A stretch of 64,000 bases of DNA from Clostridia bacterium (GTDB taxonomy: Bacteria > Bacillota > Clostridia > TANB77 > CAG-465), in the NCBI GenBank assembly GCA_900772475.1, contig CAAHEI010000048.1, positions 11,247 through 75,246 on the forward strand, in the 5' to 3' direction. Shown here one piece after another: positions 9,642 to 19,603 of the stretch (position 1 is its first letter; the number at the start of each line of letters is the position of its first letter). A model generated the notes under the pieces. The model did not search any database. It had not been told where the DNA came from and was given only the letters and a program-made list of their open reading frames with translations. Position numbers and translations under genes: made by a program.

Positions 9642-9754
9642 AATTAGTCCTCCTTGAACATCCATATTATTCGAATAATAATTTAAATAATATATTTAAT
9701 TTTGGCTCATTATATCATAATAAACACATTAATTCAATATTAAAAATATATATT

Positions 9755-12700
9755 TTATTTTATCTTTACATTTTCTTTACCAAAATTCACACTTAACTTA
9801 GATATTACTTCATCATTTAGATTAAGAGAATATTTATCATTTAATACTTTAATCTTATTTGTACCTTCATAGAATAAATTGACTTTGGCATTACCGCTAT
9901 TTTCCTTTGCAATATCATTTATTATATTAAGTACAACACCTTCTAAGTCAAGTTTATCTTTTGGTATTCTTATATATACCTTTCTTTTTTCCTCCATTTT
10001 TTTATTTGATATATCTTCTATATAATTTACTAATATCTTTGGTTTTTCGCCCTCTTTAATATTTACCTTACCAGTTACCTTTACAACCATGTCTGTTTTT
10101 AATAAATCATAAAATTTGTTAAAAACTTTTGGAAAAATAACTAGCTCAACACTGCCATACATATCTTCAAAAACAGTAAACATCATTTGATTGCCAGATT
10201 TAGTATTAAGTAACTTAGATGAAGTTATTATTCCACATAAACTAACAGTTTTATTATCGAAATCCTCTTTTTTTGTTTTACTATTCTCATCAATATCTTC
10301 ATTGCTATTTAAATCTATTGTACTGACTGTTGAATTTTTTTTGATATATTCTTTATATTCATCTAGCGGATGACCAGATACGTACATTCCTAACATTTCT
10401 TTTTCCATATTAAGCAAATCTTTATTTGTAGGCTTTCTTAATGATTTAGCTATTACAATTTTTGCGTGTGCATCATTAGATACAACATCAAAAAAGTTCA
10501 TTTGATTAATATAGTTTTTCTTTTTTGTTTCATTTATATTATCAACTATTGTCTCGTAACTGTCTAATATATCAAACCTTGTACTTTCTTTTTCTATTTC
10601 ATCAAAACATCCAGCTTTTATTAAACTTTCAATACACTTCTTATTTACTGTATCTCCTGAAATTCTCTCACAAAAATCAATAAAACTTAAAAATTTACCA
10701 TTTATTTTTCTATCTTTTATAATTTCACAAATAGCATTATTTCCTACATTTTTAATTGATGATAATGCAAATCTAATTTTGTTATTTATAACTGCAAATT
10801 TTAAATAACTTTCATTAATATCAGGTCTTAATACTTCAATATTAAGTTTTCTACACTCCTCTATATATAAAGGAATTTTATCAAGATTACCAAGGAAACT
10901 ATTCATAGTAGCAGCCATGAATTCATGTGGAAAATGTGCTTTTAAATATGCTGTTTGATAAGCAACCACTGCATAACATGCTGCATGAGATTTATTAAAT
11001 GCATATTTAGCGAACTCAGCCATTTCATCAAATATTTTATTTGCACTTTCCTTATCAATATTGTTTCTTTTAGCCCCTTCAACAAAAACTTCTCTTTCCT
11101 TTGCCATTACATCAAGTTTCTTTTTTCCCATAGCACGTCTTACTAAATCAGCTCTTCCAAAACTATACCCAGCTAAATCTCTAAAAATTTGCATTACTTG
11201 TTCTTGATAAACCATACATCCATATGTATCTTTCAATATTGGTTTTAATGAATCATGAGTATAAATAACATTATCTGGATTTTCTTTATTATGTATATAT
11301 CTTGGAATTTGATCCATAGGTCCAGGTCTATATAACGATATCATAACAATTATATCTTCTAAAGTATTTGGCCTTAATTCCATCATAACACGTCTAAATC
11401 CTGAGCTCTCCATTTGAAATACACCTAAAGTTTTTCCTTCTGTAAGAAGCTTAAATGTATCTCTATCATTCATTTCTCCAAAATTCACATCTACACCATG
11501 TATTTTTTTTATAAGTTTTAAAGTATCACCTATTACAGTAAGAGTTCTAAGTCCTAAAAAGTCCATTTTAAGAAGTCCTAATTCCTCAAGTGTTGTCATA
11601 GTGTACTCAGTAGATATAACTCCGTCACTTTCATAAAGTGGAACATAGCTTACAACAGGCTCTTTAGTTATAACAACACCCGCAGCATGAGTAGAAGCAT
11701 GTCTTGCAAGTCCTTCTGCCTTTCTAGACAAGTCAATTATTTCTTTAACTTCCATATCAGTTTCATAAAGTTCACTAAGTTCTTTATTAACTTCTAAAGC
11801 CTTATCTATAGTGATTTTTAAATCTCTTGGTATAAGTTTTGCAATCATATCAGCTTTAGCATATGGAATATCTAAAGCTCTTGCCACATCACGAATTGCA
11901 GCTCTTGCAGCCATTGTACCAAAAGTTATAATTTGTGCCACATGATCATGTCCATATTTTCTACATACATACTCTATTACTTCTTCTCTTCTTTCATAGC
12001 AAAAATCCACATCAAAATCTGGCATACTAACTCTTTCTGGATTCAAAAACCTTTCAAATATTAAATTAAATTTTAAAGGATCAATATTGGTTATTCCTAT
12101 AAGATACGCAGCTATTGAACCTGCACCACTTCCACGTCCAGGGCCCACTGCAATCCCCTGTGATTTTGCATAATTAATATAATCCTGCACAATTAAAAAA
12201 TAATCTATGTATCCCATTTTATCTATTATTTCTATTTCATAATCAAGTCTTTTTTTTGCTTCTTGTTTTTTTCCTAATGGATATTTTTTTTCTAGTCCCT
12301 CGTAACATAGCTTTTTAAAGTACTCTAAATGAGTCATATTTTCATTTATTTTAAATTCAGGCAAAATAGTTTTTCCAAATTCAAATGTTACATTACACAT
12401 ATCTGCTATTTTTTGTGTATTCTCGATTGCCTCAGGTAAATTTTCAAAATCACTTTGCATTTCTTCTTTAGTCTTTACGTAAAATTCATTTACTTTAAAG
12501 CTCATCCTATTAGGATCAGACATAGTGGTTCTTGTTTGTATACAAAGTAGCACCTCATGAAAATCATAATCTTCCTTATTTAAATAATGACAGTCATTTG
12601 TAGCCACAAGACCAACACCAAACTCTTTAGAAAATTCAACAAGTTTGCTATTTACTAATATTTGCTCTCTTAATTTATTTCCCTGAACTTCTAAGAAAAA

Positions 12701-13207
12701 TCTATCTTTTCCAAAAATTTCTAAATATTCTTTTACTGAATCTTTTGCTCCCTCTATATTATGATTTACAATTTTTCTTGCAACTTCACCAGCAAGACAA
12801 GCACTAAGAGCAATTATTCCTTTATTATATTTTTTTAACAAATCTTTATCAACACGTGGCTTATAATAAAATCCTTCTGTATAACCTGAAGATACTATTT
12901 TAATTAAATTCTTATAACCTTCATTATTCATTGCAAGCAAAATTAAATGGTAAGGTTCTGTATCTATTTTTCCTTGCTTATCAAATCTACTACGAGGTGC
13001 AACATATACTTCACACCCAATTATTGGCTTGATTCCCTCAGCTATACAAGTTTTATACATTTCAACTGCGCCAAACATATTACCATGATCAGTTATAGCA
13101 ACAGCATTCATTCCATTTTCCTTTACTTTTTTTACTAAATCTTTTATTCTTATTGCACCATCAAGCAAACTATACTCTGTATGCACATGTAAATGCACAA
13201 AACTCAT
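9755..13207 (-). CDS. dnaE: DNA polymerase III subunit alpha (DnaE)
   Basis: A protein of about 1150 residues, the usual DnaE length. The N-terminal PHP domain begins MSFVHLHVHTEYSLLDG. The polymerase core follows with GPGRGSGAGSIAAYLIGIT and the PDFDVDF catalytic aspartates. Next are helix-hairpin-helix/finger regions with GVFQMESSG and the MVYQEQVMQI motif, then a C-terminal OB domain (VSLCGIITSSK region). It lacks the N-terminal OB and exonuclease insertion of PolC, so this is the DnaE-type polymerase, which in Firmicutes extends primers before PolC takes over. The start at 13207 follows GGTGGTGA; the upstream in-frame ATG is inside the spacer. Confidence 0.97.
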   Translation of the reverse strand: MSFVHLHVHTEYSLLDGAIRIKDLVKKVKENGMNAVAITDHGNMFGAVEMYKTCIAEGIKPIIGCEVYVAPRSRFDKQGKIDTEPYHLILLAMNNEGYKNLIKIVSSGYTEGFYYKPRVDKDLLKKYNKGIIALSACLAGEVARKIVNHNIEGAKDSVKEYLEIFGKDRFFLEVQGNKLREQILVNSKLVEFSKEFGVGLVATNDCHYLNKEDYDFHEVLLCIQTRTTMSDPNRMSFKVNEFYVKTKEEMQSDFENLPEAIENTQKIADMCNVTFEFGKTILPEFKINENMTHLEYFKKLCYEGLEKKYPLGKKQEAKKRLDYEIEIIDKMGYIDYFLIVQDYINYAKSQGIAVGPGRGSGAGSIAAYLIGITNIDPLKFNLIFERFLNPERVSMPDFDVDFCYERREEVIEYVCRKYGHDHVAQIITFGTMAARAAIRDVARALDIPYAKADMIAKLIPRDLKITIDKALEVNKELSELYETDMEVKEIIDLSRKAEGLARHASTHAAGVVITKEPVVSYVPLYESDGVISTEYTMTTLEELGLLKMDFLGLRTLTVIGDTLKLIKKIHGVDVNFGEMNDRDTFKLLTEGKTLGVFQMESSGFRRVMMELRPNTLEDIIVMISLYRPGPMDQIPRYIHNKENPDNVIYTHDSLKPILKDTYGCMVYQEQVMQIFRDLAGYSFGRADLVRRAMGKKKLDVMAKEREVFVEGAKRNNIDKESANKIFDEMAEFAKYAFNKSHAACYAVVAYQTAYLKAHFPHEFMAATMNSFLGNLDKIPLYIEECRKLNIEVLRPDINESYLKFAVINNKIRFALSSIKNVGNNAICEIIKDRKINGKFLSFIDFCERISGDTVNKKCIESLIKAGCFDEIEKESTRFDILDSYETIVDNINETKKKNYINQMNFFDVVSNDAHAKIVIAKSLRKPTNKDLLNMEKEMLGMYVSGHPLDEYKEYIKKNSTVSTIDLNSNEDIDENSKTKKEDFDNKTVSLCGIITSSKLLNTKSGNQMMFTVFEDMYGSVELVIFPKVFNKFYDLLKTDMVVKVTGKVNIKEGEKPKILVNYIEDISNKKMEEKRKVYIRIPKDKLDLEGVVLNIINDIAKENSGNAKVNLFYEGTNKIKVLNDKYSLNLNDEVISKLSVNFGKENVKIK

Positions 13208-13322
13208 AAAATCACCACCAAACATTTCAATAAGATTATATCAAAAATAATGGTAAAAGTCTATACGTTTATTTATTATACAATATCAACTATAAAAGAA
13301 ATGTGATAAAGTCTTAAGTAAA

Positions 13323-13362
13323 GAAATGAGAAAATGTCCCAAGCCCCAAAATCGCTCACTTA
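13323..13362 (+). repeat. Short dispersed repeat, copy 2
   Basis: Positions 13323-13342 are identical to 7110-7129, with partial similarity continuing about 20 nt downstream. The other-strand reading GGGGCTTGGGAC also resembles GGGCTTGGGAC at about 63156-63165, linking it loosely to the structured repeat there. Confidence 0.6.
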
Positions 13363-13496
13363 AATGACATAATACACATTAACAACTAACACACTCTCTC
13401 CCTTCCATATCCCAGAGTTAGTTTTGTAAAAAAATATACAATTAGATTTATATATCGTATCGACAAAACTAGACAATAATTAGTATTATTTTTTCC

Positions 13497-13525
13497 TTGA
13501 TTTCAAACCAAAGAAGTGATATACT
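13497..13525 (+). promoter_or_regulatory. Sigma-A-type promoter inside the inverted-repeat element
   Basis: TTGATT at 13497-13502 and TATACT at 13520-13525 are separated by exactly 17 nt. It would start a transcript near 13532, on the strand opposite to dnaE and the symporter gene. Confidence 0.55.
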
Positions 13526-13531
13526 AAATAA

Positions 13532-13616
13532 AATTTCACTGTGGGGTACACAGGTTGAGCGTTCTAACTACACTTTTTAGTGACTATCTACGAATTTAGT
13601 AGTACCTATTTTTTTC
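13532..13616 (+). ncRNA. Putative small RNA of about 85 nt
   Basis: Downstream of the 13497-13525 promoter the sequence folds into CTGTG/CACAG, CACT/AGTG and CTAC/GTAG hairpins. Closure is by GGTAC (13545-13549) with GTACC (13602-13606), followed by a run of seven T. There is no open frame. The promoter, structure and T-tract suggest an independent RNA. I cannot match it to a known family. Confidence 0.4.
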
Positions 13617-13822
13617 TTTTGGAATAGGAGTTATACATACTAAAATGCCAGAAATTCTAACTCAAGTTTTTTTATATTTATCAAAAGATTTAAATGTCAT
13701 ATATAAAATAGCTATTCAAAAAAATTAAAATTTGTATGGCTTAGTTTTTTATGTATTTTTTCATATTTTTTCATAATTTTTCAGATTTTTTCATATTTTT
13801 TACAAAACTAACTCGGAGGGGG

Positions 13823-15109
13823 CTATGTTATGTTTTTTCTTAGTTTATAGAGCATTGTTATGTTGGGGAGTACCATGAGTGCATTTGATATTGAGGAAAT
13901 ACTCCAGATTATTTCTATTTTTGATATTGCACCTATAAATACGCATAATAGAAATATTATTCTGTATTTTTTTATACTTTTTTTGTTGTTGAAAAGATAT
14001 TTTATTGCTATGCTTCCATAGAAACCTGAACATGGAATTGTTGATATTGCAAATACTACTATCATAAATATGAATATGTAGTTTCCAAATGGAAGAAGTG
14101 AAAATACATAATTTGCAATTAAAGCTGGATTTTCACTTATTGTATACATTCCACTTGCTACAAATACAATTCCTGTGAGTGTGCAAAGTACTACTGTGTC
14201 TATAAATACACTCGTTGATGATATAATTGATTGCTTTTTTATATCTTTTTCATTTACCATCACATCAAATATTGGAGAGGTTCCCATTCCTGCTTCGTTT
14301 GTGAATAGTCCTTTTGATAGTCCTGTATTCATTGCTTTTACCATTACACTTCCAAAAATTCCTCCTACACATGATTTTATATCAAAAGCTTCTTTTATTA
14401 TTTTTAATATACTTGGTAATAAATTATTTCTGTAAATATACATTAAAATAATGCATGAAACAAGATAAATTATTGTTGCTATTGGTATTAATACACTGCT
14501 TATATTTGATATTCTTTTTTCGTTTCCAATTAATGCGTATGCACATGGAATTACAATAATAATTCCAAGAACTACTATATTTATATTAAAATTTGATATT
14601 ATACTAGATGATATTGCGTTTGATTGTATCATTGCTCCCATTCCTAGAGTTGTAAGTATAAGAAAATAACAAAATAATTTTGCAAGTAGTGGCATATGTA
14701 ACTTTTCTCCTAGTACATACATTGCTCCTCCATAATATTTTCCTTTCTTATCTTTTTTTCTGTACTTTAAAACTACATATGTTTCTGCGTATTTTGTTGC
14801 AATTGCAAAAAATCCGGAAATAAATATCCAAAAAATACTCCCTATTCCTCCTATAGTAATAGCTGCTGCTACCCCTATTATATTTCCAGTTCCAAGAGTT
14901 GAGGCTAAAACTGCCATAAGAGATTTAAATGAACTTATTCCCTCCTTTGTATTTTTTTTATTCCCTAATATCATATATTTTATACCTTGTAAAATATTCT
15001 TTTGGGGAAATTTAAGTTTAAATGAAAAATATATATGTGTTCCCATTAAAATTATTACAAGGGGAAATCCACATACAAAATTTTCTATACTATATATTAA
15101 ATCTACCAT
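13823..15109 (-). CDS. Alanine/glycine:cation symporter family (AGCS) transporter
   Basis: A 428-residue integral membrane protein with about ten helices. It carries AGCS signatures: ASTLGTGNIIGVAAAITIGG near residue 70, the FWIFISGFFAIATKYAE segment, and GLFTNEAGMGTSPIF near residue 275. The family imports alanine or glycine with sodium or protons. GGTGATTAC precedes the ATG. It stands alone, its stop codon 9 nt from the end of the 400-bp inverted-repeat element. Substrate is not determinable from sequence. Confidence 0.92.
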   Translation of the reverse strand: MVDLIYSIENFVCGFPLVIILMGTHIYFSFKLKFPQKNILQGIKYMILGNKKNTKEGISSFKSLMAVLASTLGTGNIIGVAAAITIGGIGSIFWIFISGFFAIATKYAETYVVLKYRKKDKKGKYYGGAMYVLGEKLHMPLLAKLFCYFLILTTLGMGAMIQSNAISSSIISNFNINIVVLGIIIVIPCAYALIGNEKRISNISSVLIPIATIIYLVSCIILMYIYRNNLLPSILKIIKEAFDIKSCVGGIFGSVMVKAMNTGLSKGLFTNEAGMGTSPIFDVMVNEKDIKKQSIISSTSVFIDTVVLCTLTGIVFVASGMYTISENPALIANYVFSLLPFGNYIFIFMIVVFAISTIPCSGFYGSIAIKYLFNNKKSIKKYRIIFLLCVFIGAISKIEIIWSISSISNALMVLPNITMLYKLRKNIT

Positions 15110-15149
15110 GTAATCACCATAATAATATTTATGCTTTAATAAAAAATAT

Positions 15150-15178
15150 TTGACAAAAAATTAAAAATGAGGTATAAT
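15150..15178 (+). promoter_or_regulatory. Perfect consensus sigma-A promoter
   Basis: TTGACA at 15150-15155 and TATAAT at 15173-15178 with exactly 17 nt between, 60 nt upstream of the orphan gene at 15238. It also lies in the divergent spacer with the symporter gene. Confidence 0.8.
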
Positions 15179-15237
15179 AATTATGTAAATTATTTTTATA
15201 ATTTTTCAAAATTTAGGAAAAAGAGGTAAATCATAAT

Positions 15238-15663
15238 ATGAAAAAAAAATACTATTTCTGTTTCGTAAACGGATTTCCGTATTACTGCTCAGTGGAAGCA
15301 GGAAGAAAAAAATATTTTATCATCCCTTATCCGGTTGATATATGCTTAAATAGAATGAAGAACTATTATCTTTCTAACGGTCCAATTGAGAGGCCAAATA
15401 TGAAGCTAGTATGGAATACCCTAGGAGAGCTTGTATTCAAACGTAAGTACAATTCTTACTATAATATTAACAATTGTAATCATGGTAATAATTTTGAAAA
15501 AATTTTTACCAAAAAAATAATTAAGTTTATGGATGAAAATCCCAATATTTTCATAAAACAAGATTGTACGACAAGAAATAAAGTGCTTAGGGAGATAGCT
15601 TCTCAAACTAGAGATCATACAAGATCCTTAATGAGGTTATCGCCTCTACGAAAGCATTTTTAA
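15238..15663 (+). CDS. Orphan hypothetical protein, 141 residues
   Basis: A basic, Tyr/Asn/Lys-rich protein with no recognised family. The first 45 residues are strand-rich (YFCFVNGFPYYCSV, KYFIIPYPVD), and the C-terminal 50 residues (EIASQTRDHTRSLMRLSPLRKHF end) are helical and very basic. Four cysteines are spread without a metal-binding spacing. It has a perfect -35/-10 promoter, an AAAGAGG ribosome-binding region and a strong terminator, so it is a real, probably well-expressed single gene. Nucleic-acid binding is possible from the charge, but that is only a guess. Confidence 0.65.
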   Translation: MKKKYYFCFVNGFPYYCSVEAGRKKYFIIPYPVDICLNRMKNYYLSNGPIERPNMKLVWNTLGELVFKRKYNSYYNINNCNHGNNFEKIFTKKIIKFMDENPNIFIKQDCTTRNKVLREIASQTRDHTRSLMRLSPLRKHF

Positions 15664-15707
15664 TAATACCCCGCCAACTAATTATTGTTGGTGGGGTATT
15701 ATTTTTT
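15664..15707. terminator. Bidirectional terminator between the orphan gene and spoIIE
   Basis: ATACCCCGCCAAC / GTTGGTGGGGTAT stem of 13 pairs with A/T runs on both sides. It serves the converging genes ending at 15663 and 15706. Confidence 0.9.
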
Positions 15708-18072
15708 ATTTTTTTACTTTTTTTATTTTTGTTACAATTATAGTTACATCATCATTTAAAACATTTTCATATTTTCTTAAAACAGCTTTATACAAATCAT
15801 CTGCAATTGCTTTTGAAGACTTACTAATATCTATATTTTTCAAATATTCAGTAAAATAATTATCTGATATACTTTCTTCTGTTTCACATAAAACACCATC
15901 ACTTATTTGTACCACTATATCTTTATCAAACAATTTTTTTACTATTGGTAAATAATCTGGTTTATCTGTAAGTCCTACAGGAATATTTATATTATTTATA
16001 GTTATTATTTTTCCTTCATGAAGAATATATGTCGGTGCTGCTCCAAGTTTTATATACTGTGATTTACCTGTTCTTAAATCAATAATCATATTATCTAATG
16101 TAGATGCATTCTTGCTTTCTAATTTTAGTTTCAATACGCTATTTATAATTTCAATAGAAGCACTTTCATCAAAACCTCCTGTTAATAGTCTTTCAAGCAT
16201 ATCAATAACCATCTTAGAAGATTTTGAAGCAGCACGTCCATTTCCTTCACCATCAGAAATTACACTTATATACTTTAAATCATGAAGCTCGTCTACAAGA
16301 TAAGAATCTCCTGATATTGTTTCGCCATTTTTTGCAACACTTATTATACTATTTTGTAGATCATATTCAGGAACTGAAACAATTTTAATTTTTGACTTTT
16401 CAGTTTTACTACTATTTAATATAAGTTTTACAATCATTGGCTTTTCAAGTATATTACTTACAATAGAAACAATTTCTTTTTTTTGTTTATCAATATTATT
16501 CAATATATTAGTTACAAATGTATATTCAACTAATGAATCAGATTCTCTAAATTCATCTTCATAAACCAAATATCCGTAAAATTTTAATTCTTCTCTTAAC
16601 TTTTCCTGATTTTTATCTAGTTTAATTAAATCACTTTTTATATTTTTAGATATATTAGATAAAATTTTGGATACTTCTTTATATTGATCTGACAATTTAC
16701 TAGCATTACTCTTTTCTTTTTCCTTTAATATTCTCATTAATTTCATACTATTATATACTTCGTATATATCCTTTATCATTTCTTTTGAAAACTCACAATC
16801 AAAATTTAACATTTTTTCATCTATAGTTTCATTATTCTCAAGTTTCCCCGAGATGTAATCAACTATTAAATTTAATTTTTCCTCATTTAGGCATTCTTTT
16901 CTTTTATTGCATCCTAAGCATCTTTCATTAACCGTATTTTCTATGTATTTTTTTATCACTTCTCTTGTTTCTTGCTTATCTTCATCACTTACATCAACAA
17001 CCACACTTGCAATATTATCAAATATATCTGATATTGCACCTATTTTTTCCTTAACACTTGTACTACTATCAAGCATATTTTGATAAGAATTTTCTAGTGT
17101 ATTATTTTTATTAAATATCCTATCTAATTTTGTTTCAAACACCTTTGGCATAAATAAAAGTGTAAATGAAGCTATCACAAGTTCACTAATTCTCATTGTT
17201 AATTCTGAAAACCCATTTGCATAATATACTATATATAAATTTCCAGCTATTAATCCTATAACTACACCTATTTTCCCAATTTTGGAAAGAATTCCTGCAA
17301 TAAATCCACTAAATGCCAAGGTTACAACATATGTCATATTTATATCTGATAGAAATGTCAAAATAAGCCCTAATACTAGACCTGCTGCTGCTCCATTGAC
17401 CCAGCCATTTTTCCATCCAAAAATCAAGACTAAAATTAATACTAAGATATTAAACACGGATAGCTGCATAATATTTAATCCATTAAAAATGGTAAGTGCA
17501 ATTCCAAGTACTATAACCATAGAAATAATTTCTTCCCTTGAAAATACATACCTCTTTGATATGTTGGTAAGTACATATACTCCTGAAACAAATATAAAAT
17601 ATAATATTGCAGCAGCTATTATATTACTCAAATATATAAAAAAATCTGTAATTAGTGTACCCTGAATCAAGTTGTATCCAATTTCTACTACACTAAGTGA
17701 TATCATAAATTTTATAAATACACTAAATTTTTTACTTACACCCTCTATATTTACAATTACCGTTATAAGAGTAAAAATAATAAAAAATGAAATTAATTTT
17801 ATTAAAATATTCCAAGTAAATGTTTTCACTAGAAGTCCAACTATTGATGATACTAGTACTAATAATAAAGGAACATTGAAAACACTGGCAACACCAAACA
17901 AAACAAGTGAAAAAGGAGAACTTTCCCCCATAAAAGATGTGTTTGACATTGCAAAGGATAATAATACAAAAATAATATTTTTTAAATTTATAAATTTCTT
18001 TAAAGCACTTAAAACTACTGTCCCCTTTTCCCAAGAACTATCAGTTCTTACATAACTGTTATTTGAAATCAT
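15706..18072 (-). CDS. spoIIE: Stage II sporulation protein E, membrane serine phosphatase
   Basis: A 788-residue protein with about ten N-terminal membrane helices (residues 30-310), a middle cytosolic region with a cysteine cluster (CLGCNKRKEC, about residue 390), and a C-terminal PP2C phosphatase (about 570-788). The phosphatase has the metal-binding aspartates in GDSYL, SVISDGEGNGRAAS and QISDGVL. SpoIIE dephosphorylates SpoIIAA in the forespore to release sigma F and also interacts with FtsZ at the polar septum. Length and layout match the family. The ATG at 18072 follows GAGGTGG by 5 nt; a GTG three codons earlier overlaps that site. Its presence argues for a spore-forming lineage. Confidence 0.95.
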   Translation of the reverse strand: MISNNSYVRTDSSWEKGTVVLSALKKFINLKNIIFVLLSFAMSNTSFMGESSPFSLVLFGVASVFNVPLLLVLVSSIVGLLVKTFTWNILIKLISFFIIFTLITVIVNIEGVSKKFSVFIKFMISLSVVEIGYNLIQGTLITDFFIYLSNIIAAAILYFIFVSGVYVLTNISKRYVFSREEIISMVIVLGIALTIFNGLNIMQLSVFNILVLILVLIFGWKNGWVNGAAAGLVLGLILTFLSDINMTYVVTLAFSGFIAGILSKIGKIGVVIGLIAGNLYIVYYANGFSELTMRISELVIASFTLLFMPKVFETKLDRIFNKNNTLENSYQNMLDSSTSVKEKIGAISDIFDNIASVVVDVSDEDKQETREVIKKYIENTVNERCLGCNKRKECLNEEKLNLIVDYISGKLENNETIDEKMLNFDCEFSKEMIKDIYEVYNSMKLMRILKEKEKSNASKLSDQYKEVSKILSNISKNIKSDLIKLDKNQEKLREELKFYGYLVYEDEFRESDSLVEYTFVTNILNNIDKQKKEIVSIVSNILEKPMIVKLILNSSKTEKSKIKIVSVPEYDLQNSIISVAKNGETISGDSYLVDELHDLKYISVISDGEGNGRAASKSSKMVIDMLERLLTGGFDESASIEIINSVLKLKLESKNASTLDNMIIDLRTGKSQYIKLGAAPTYILHEGKIITINNINIPVGLTDKPDYLPIVKKLFDKDIVVQISDGVLCETEESISDNYFTEYLKNIDISKSSKAIADDLYKAVLRKYENVLNDDVTIIVTKIKKVKK

Positions 18073-18170
18073 TATATCCACCTCATTTGTTTTATTTCAT
18101 ACTACCTATTTTACACTATTTTTAAAACGATTTTTGTCGTAATTTAATTTCATTATAACTTTTTTATTAA

Positions 18171-18214
18171 ATATACACCAAAACAACTTGAAATCAAATT
18201 ATTTTGGTGTATAT
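18171..18214 (-). terminator. Intrinsic terminator after the 18216 gene
   Basis: ATATACACCAAAATAA / TTGTTTTGGTGTATAT stem on the minus strand followed by an A/T-rich tract. Confidence 0.7.
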
Positions 18215-18215
18215 T

Positions 18216-19361
18216 CTACACAGTTTTTTTTGATTTTTTCTTTTTAGGTTTTTCTTCTTCAATTTTTTCAACTTCTTCTACTTCGTCAGTATCTACCTCA
18301 TCAACAATATCTTCAGTTATTTCCTGTTCTTTTGGATTTACAAATTCATCTAATTTTTCTTTGACATTCTGCGAATTTGTTAATTCCAAAGCTCTTTTTA
18401 AAATAAATTTATTTAATTCTTCCTCATCAACATCTTCACTTGTTACTAATTTTGAATATTCCAAATATTCGTCCTCTGTTTTTATTGTTCTATGTACATC
18501 GTTAACCATTGTTTTTATCTTCATATCATAAATATCCTTATACATTTTTATATAATCTGAAAGACTAATTATATCCTTTTCCAAACTTTCATCGTATATA
18601 TTTTGTAATTTTTCAAATATTTTATCTATTACCTTAAAATACCTATATGAATTTTTACAGATATTTATAATTAAGTTATACTCATACATATGTCTATCTA
18701 TATCGGATTCAATACCTTTAATCATCGTTTCTATAACATATTCAATTAACTCTCTTTCATCAGATGGAAGTTTTGATATGTCATAATTATCATTAATATA
18801 TCCAACATAATCATCTATACTTAAAAATAAATTTTTATATAATTCGTCGGTATACTCATCTGTTTGAATTTTTGTATCAATTTCTTCTGCCGATTTTATA
18901 ACCTTATTATATCTTTGTGATTTACCTTCATCTTTTATGTTTTGTTTAACATCATCAATTGCTGATGAAATCGAGAAAAGTCCAAACTTTATATCTTCCC
19001 TTGACCTAAACTTTGCTCTCGTTATTCTATCGTATTCCATTTCAAGAAAAGCTTTTTGTAATTCAAGCCTATCTATTTTATCCGTTGAATTTATTTTTTC
19101 TAAAATTTCAGCAGGATATGACAACTTTAATTCATACATTTCTCTTTGCATAATATCATACTGATATTTTACAAAAACAATTTCTCTTAAAATATTTTCT
19201 TGGTAAACTTTTTGTTCCTCTCCTTCAGTTTTACGTATTACTCCTAAATGTTCATCAATAGCTCTATTCATCTTGTTCATATTTACCGCTATAACAACAC
19301 TTTGGATGACTCTATCGAAAAGATTTATTTTCTTTTTAGAACTAACAACTATATCAGTCAT
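18216..19361 (-). CDS. Helical, charged protein of unknown function, 381 residues
   Basis: No recognised domain. Almost the whole protein (residues 20-330) is predicted alpha-helical and coiled-coil-like, rich in Glu, Asp, Lys and Ile. It ends in a Glu/Asp/Val acidic stretch (about 340-370) followed by a basic KKKKSKK tail. No signal peptide. GAGAGGATT precedes the ATG. It lies between spoIIE and addB in the same direction, but hairpins on both sides suggest it is transcribed alone. It could be a scaffold or cell-division-related coiled coil; there is no direct support. Confidence 0.6.
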   Translation of the reverse strand: MTDIVVSSKKKINLFDRVIQSVVIAVNMNKMNRAIDEHLGVIRKTEGEEQKVYQENILREIVFVKYQYDIMQREMYELKLSYPAEILEKINSTDKIDRLELQKAFLEMEYDRITRAKFRSREDIKFGLFSISSAIDDVKQNIKDEGKSQRYNKVIKSAEEIDTKIQTDEYTDELYKNLFLSIDDYVGYINDNYDISKLPSDERELIEYVIETMIKGIESDIDRHMYEYNLIINICKNSYRYFKVIDKIFEKLQNIYDESLEKDIISLSDYIKMYKDIYDMKIKTMVNDVHRTIKTEDEYLEYSKLVTSEDVDEEELNKFILKRALELTNSQNVKEKLDEFVNPKEQEITEDIVDEVDTDEVEEVEKIEEEKPKKKKSKKTV

Positions 19362-19481
19362 CTACTAATCCTCTCCCTCTATTTTTTGCATTATTTATTT
19401 TTTCATTAGTTTACTACTTATATTATACAATTTTTTTCTATAATTTCAAGTATTTGTAATAAAATTAACCAAATTGTTACA

Positions 19482-19524
19482 AAAAAGATTACTAAAAGAT
19501 TACAAACAGAAATCTTTTAGTAAT
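19482..19524 (-). terminator. Intrinsic terminator after addB
   Basis: ATTACTAAAAGATT / AATCTTTTAGTAAT, a 14-pair stem with TTTTTTG following on the minus strand. Confidence 0.85.
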
Positions 19525-19603
19525 AATTTCAATATAAGCCCTATATTTCGGTAATATTATTAAATAGATTATAAATAATTTATTTAATATTCTAATGTAC
19601 ATT

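Larger units (their letters stand above)
13415..13814. mobile_element. 400-bp MITE-like element with 19-bp perfect inverted ends
   Basis: GAGTTAGTTTTGTAAAAAA at 13415-13433 is the exact inverse complement of 13796-13814. The 400-bp span has no open reading frame of note. It contains a promoter and structured transcript (separate entries) and, near the right end, five near-tandem TTTTTTCATA-like units (13750-13800). No target duplication is obvious in the flanks. The element abuts the 3' end of the AGCS symporter gene (stop at 13823). It fits a non-autonomous transposon, but a pair of long-range complementary sequences in one transcript is also possible. Confidence 0.5.

Noticed and set aside
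13740..13800. Five near-tandem TTTTTTCATA units suggesting a CRISPR-like or satellite array
   Set aside because: Units are contiguous and A/T-simple without spacers; more likely slippage in the inverted-repeat element.
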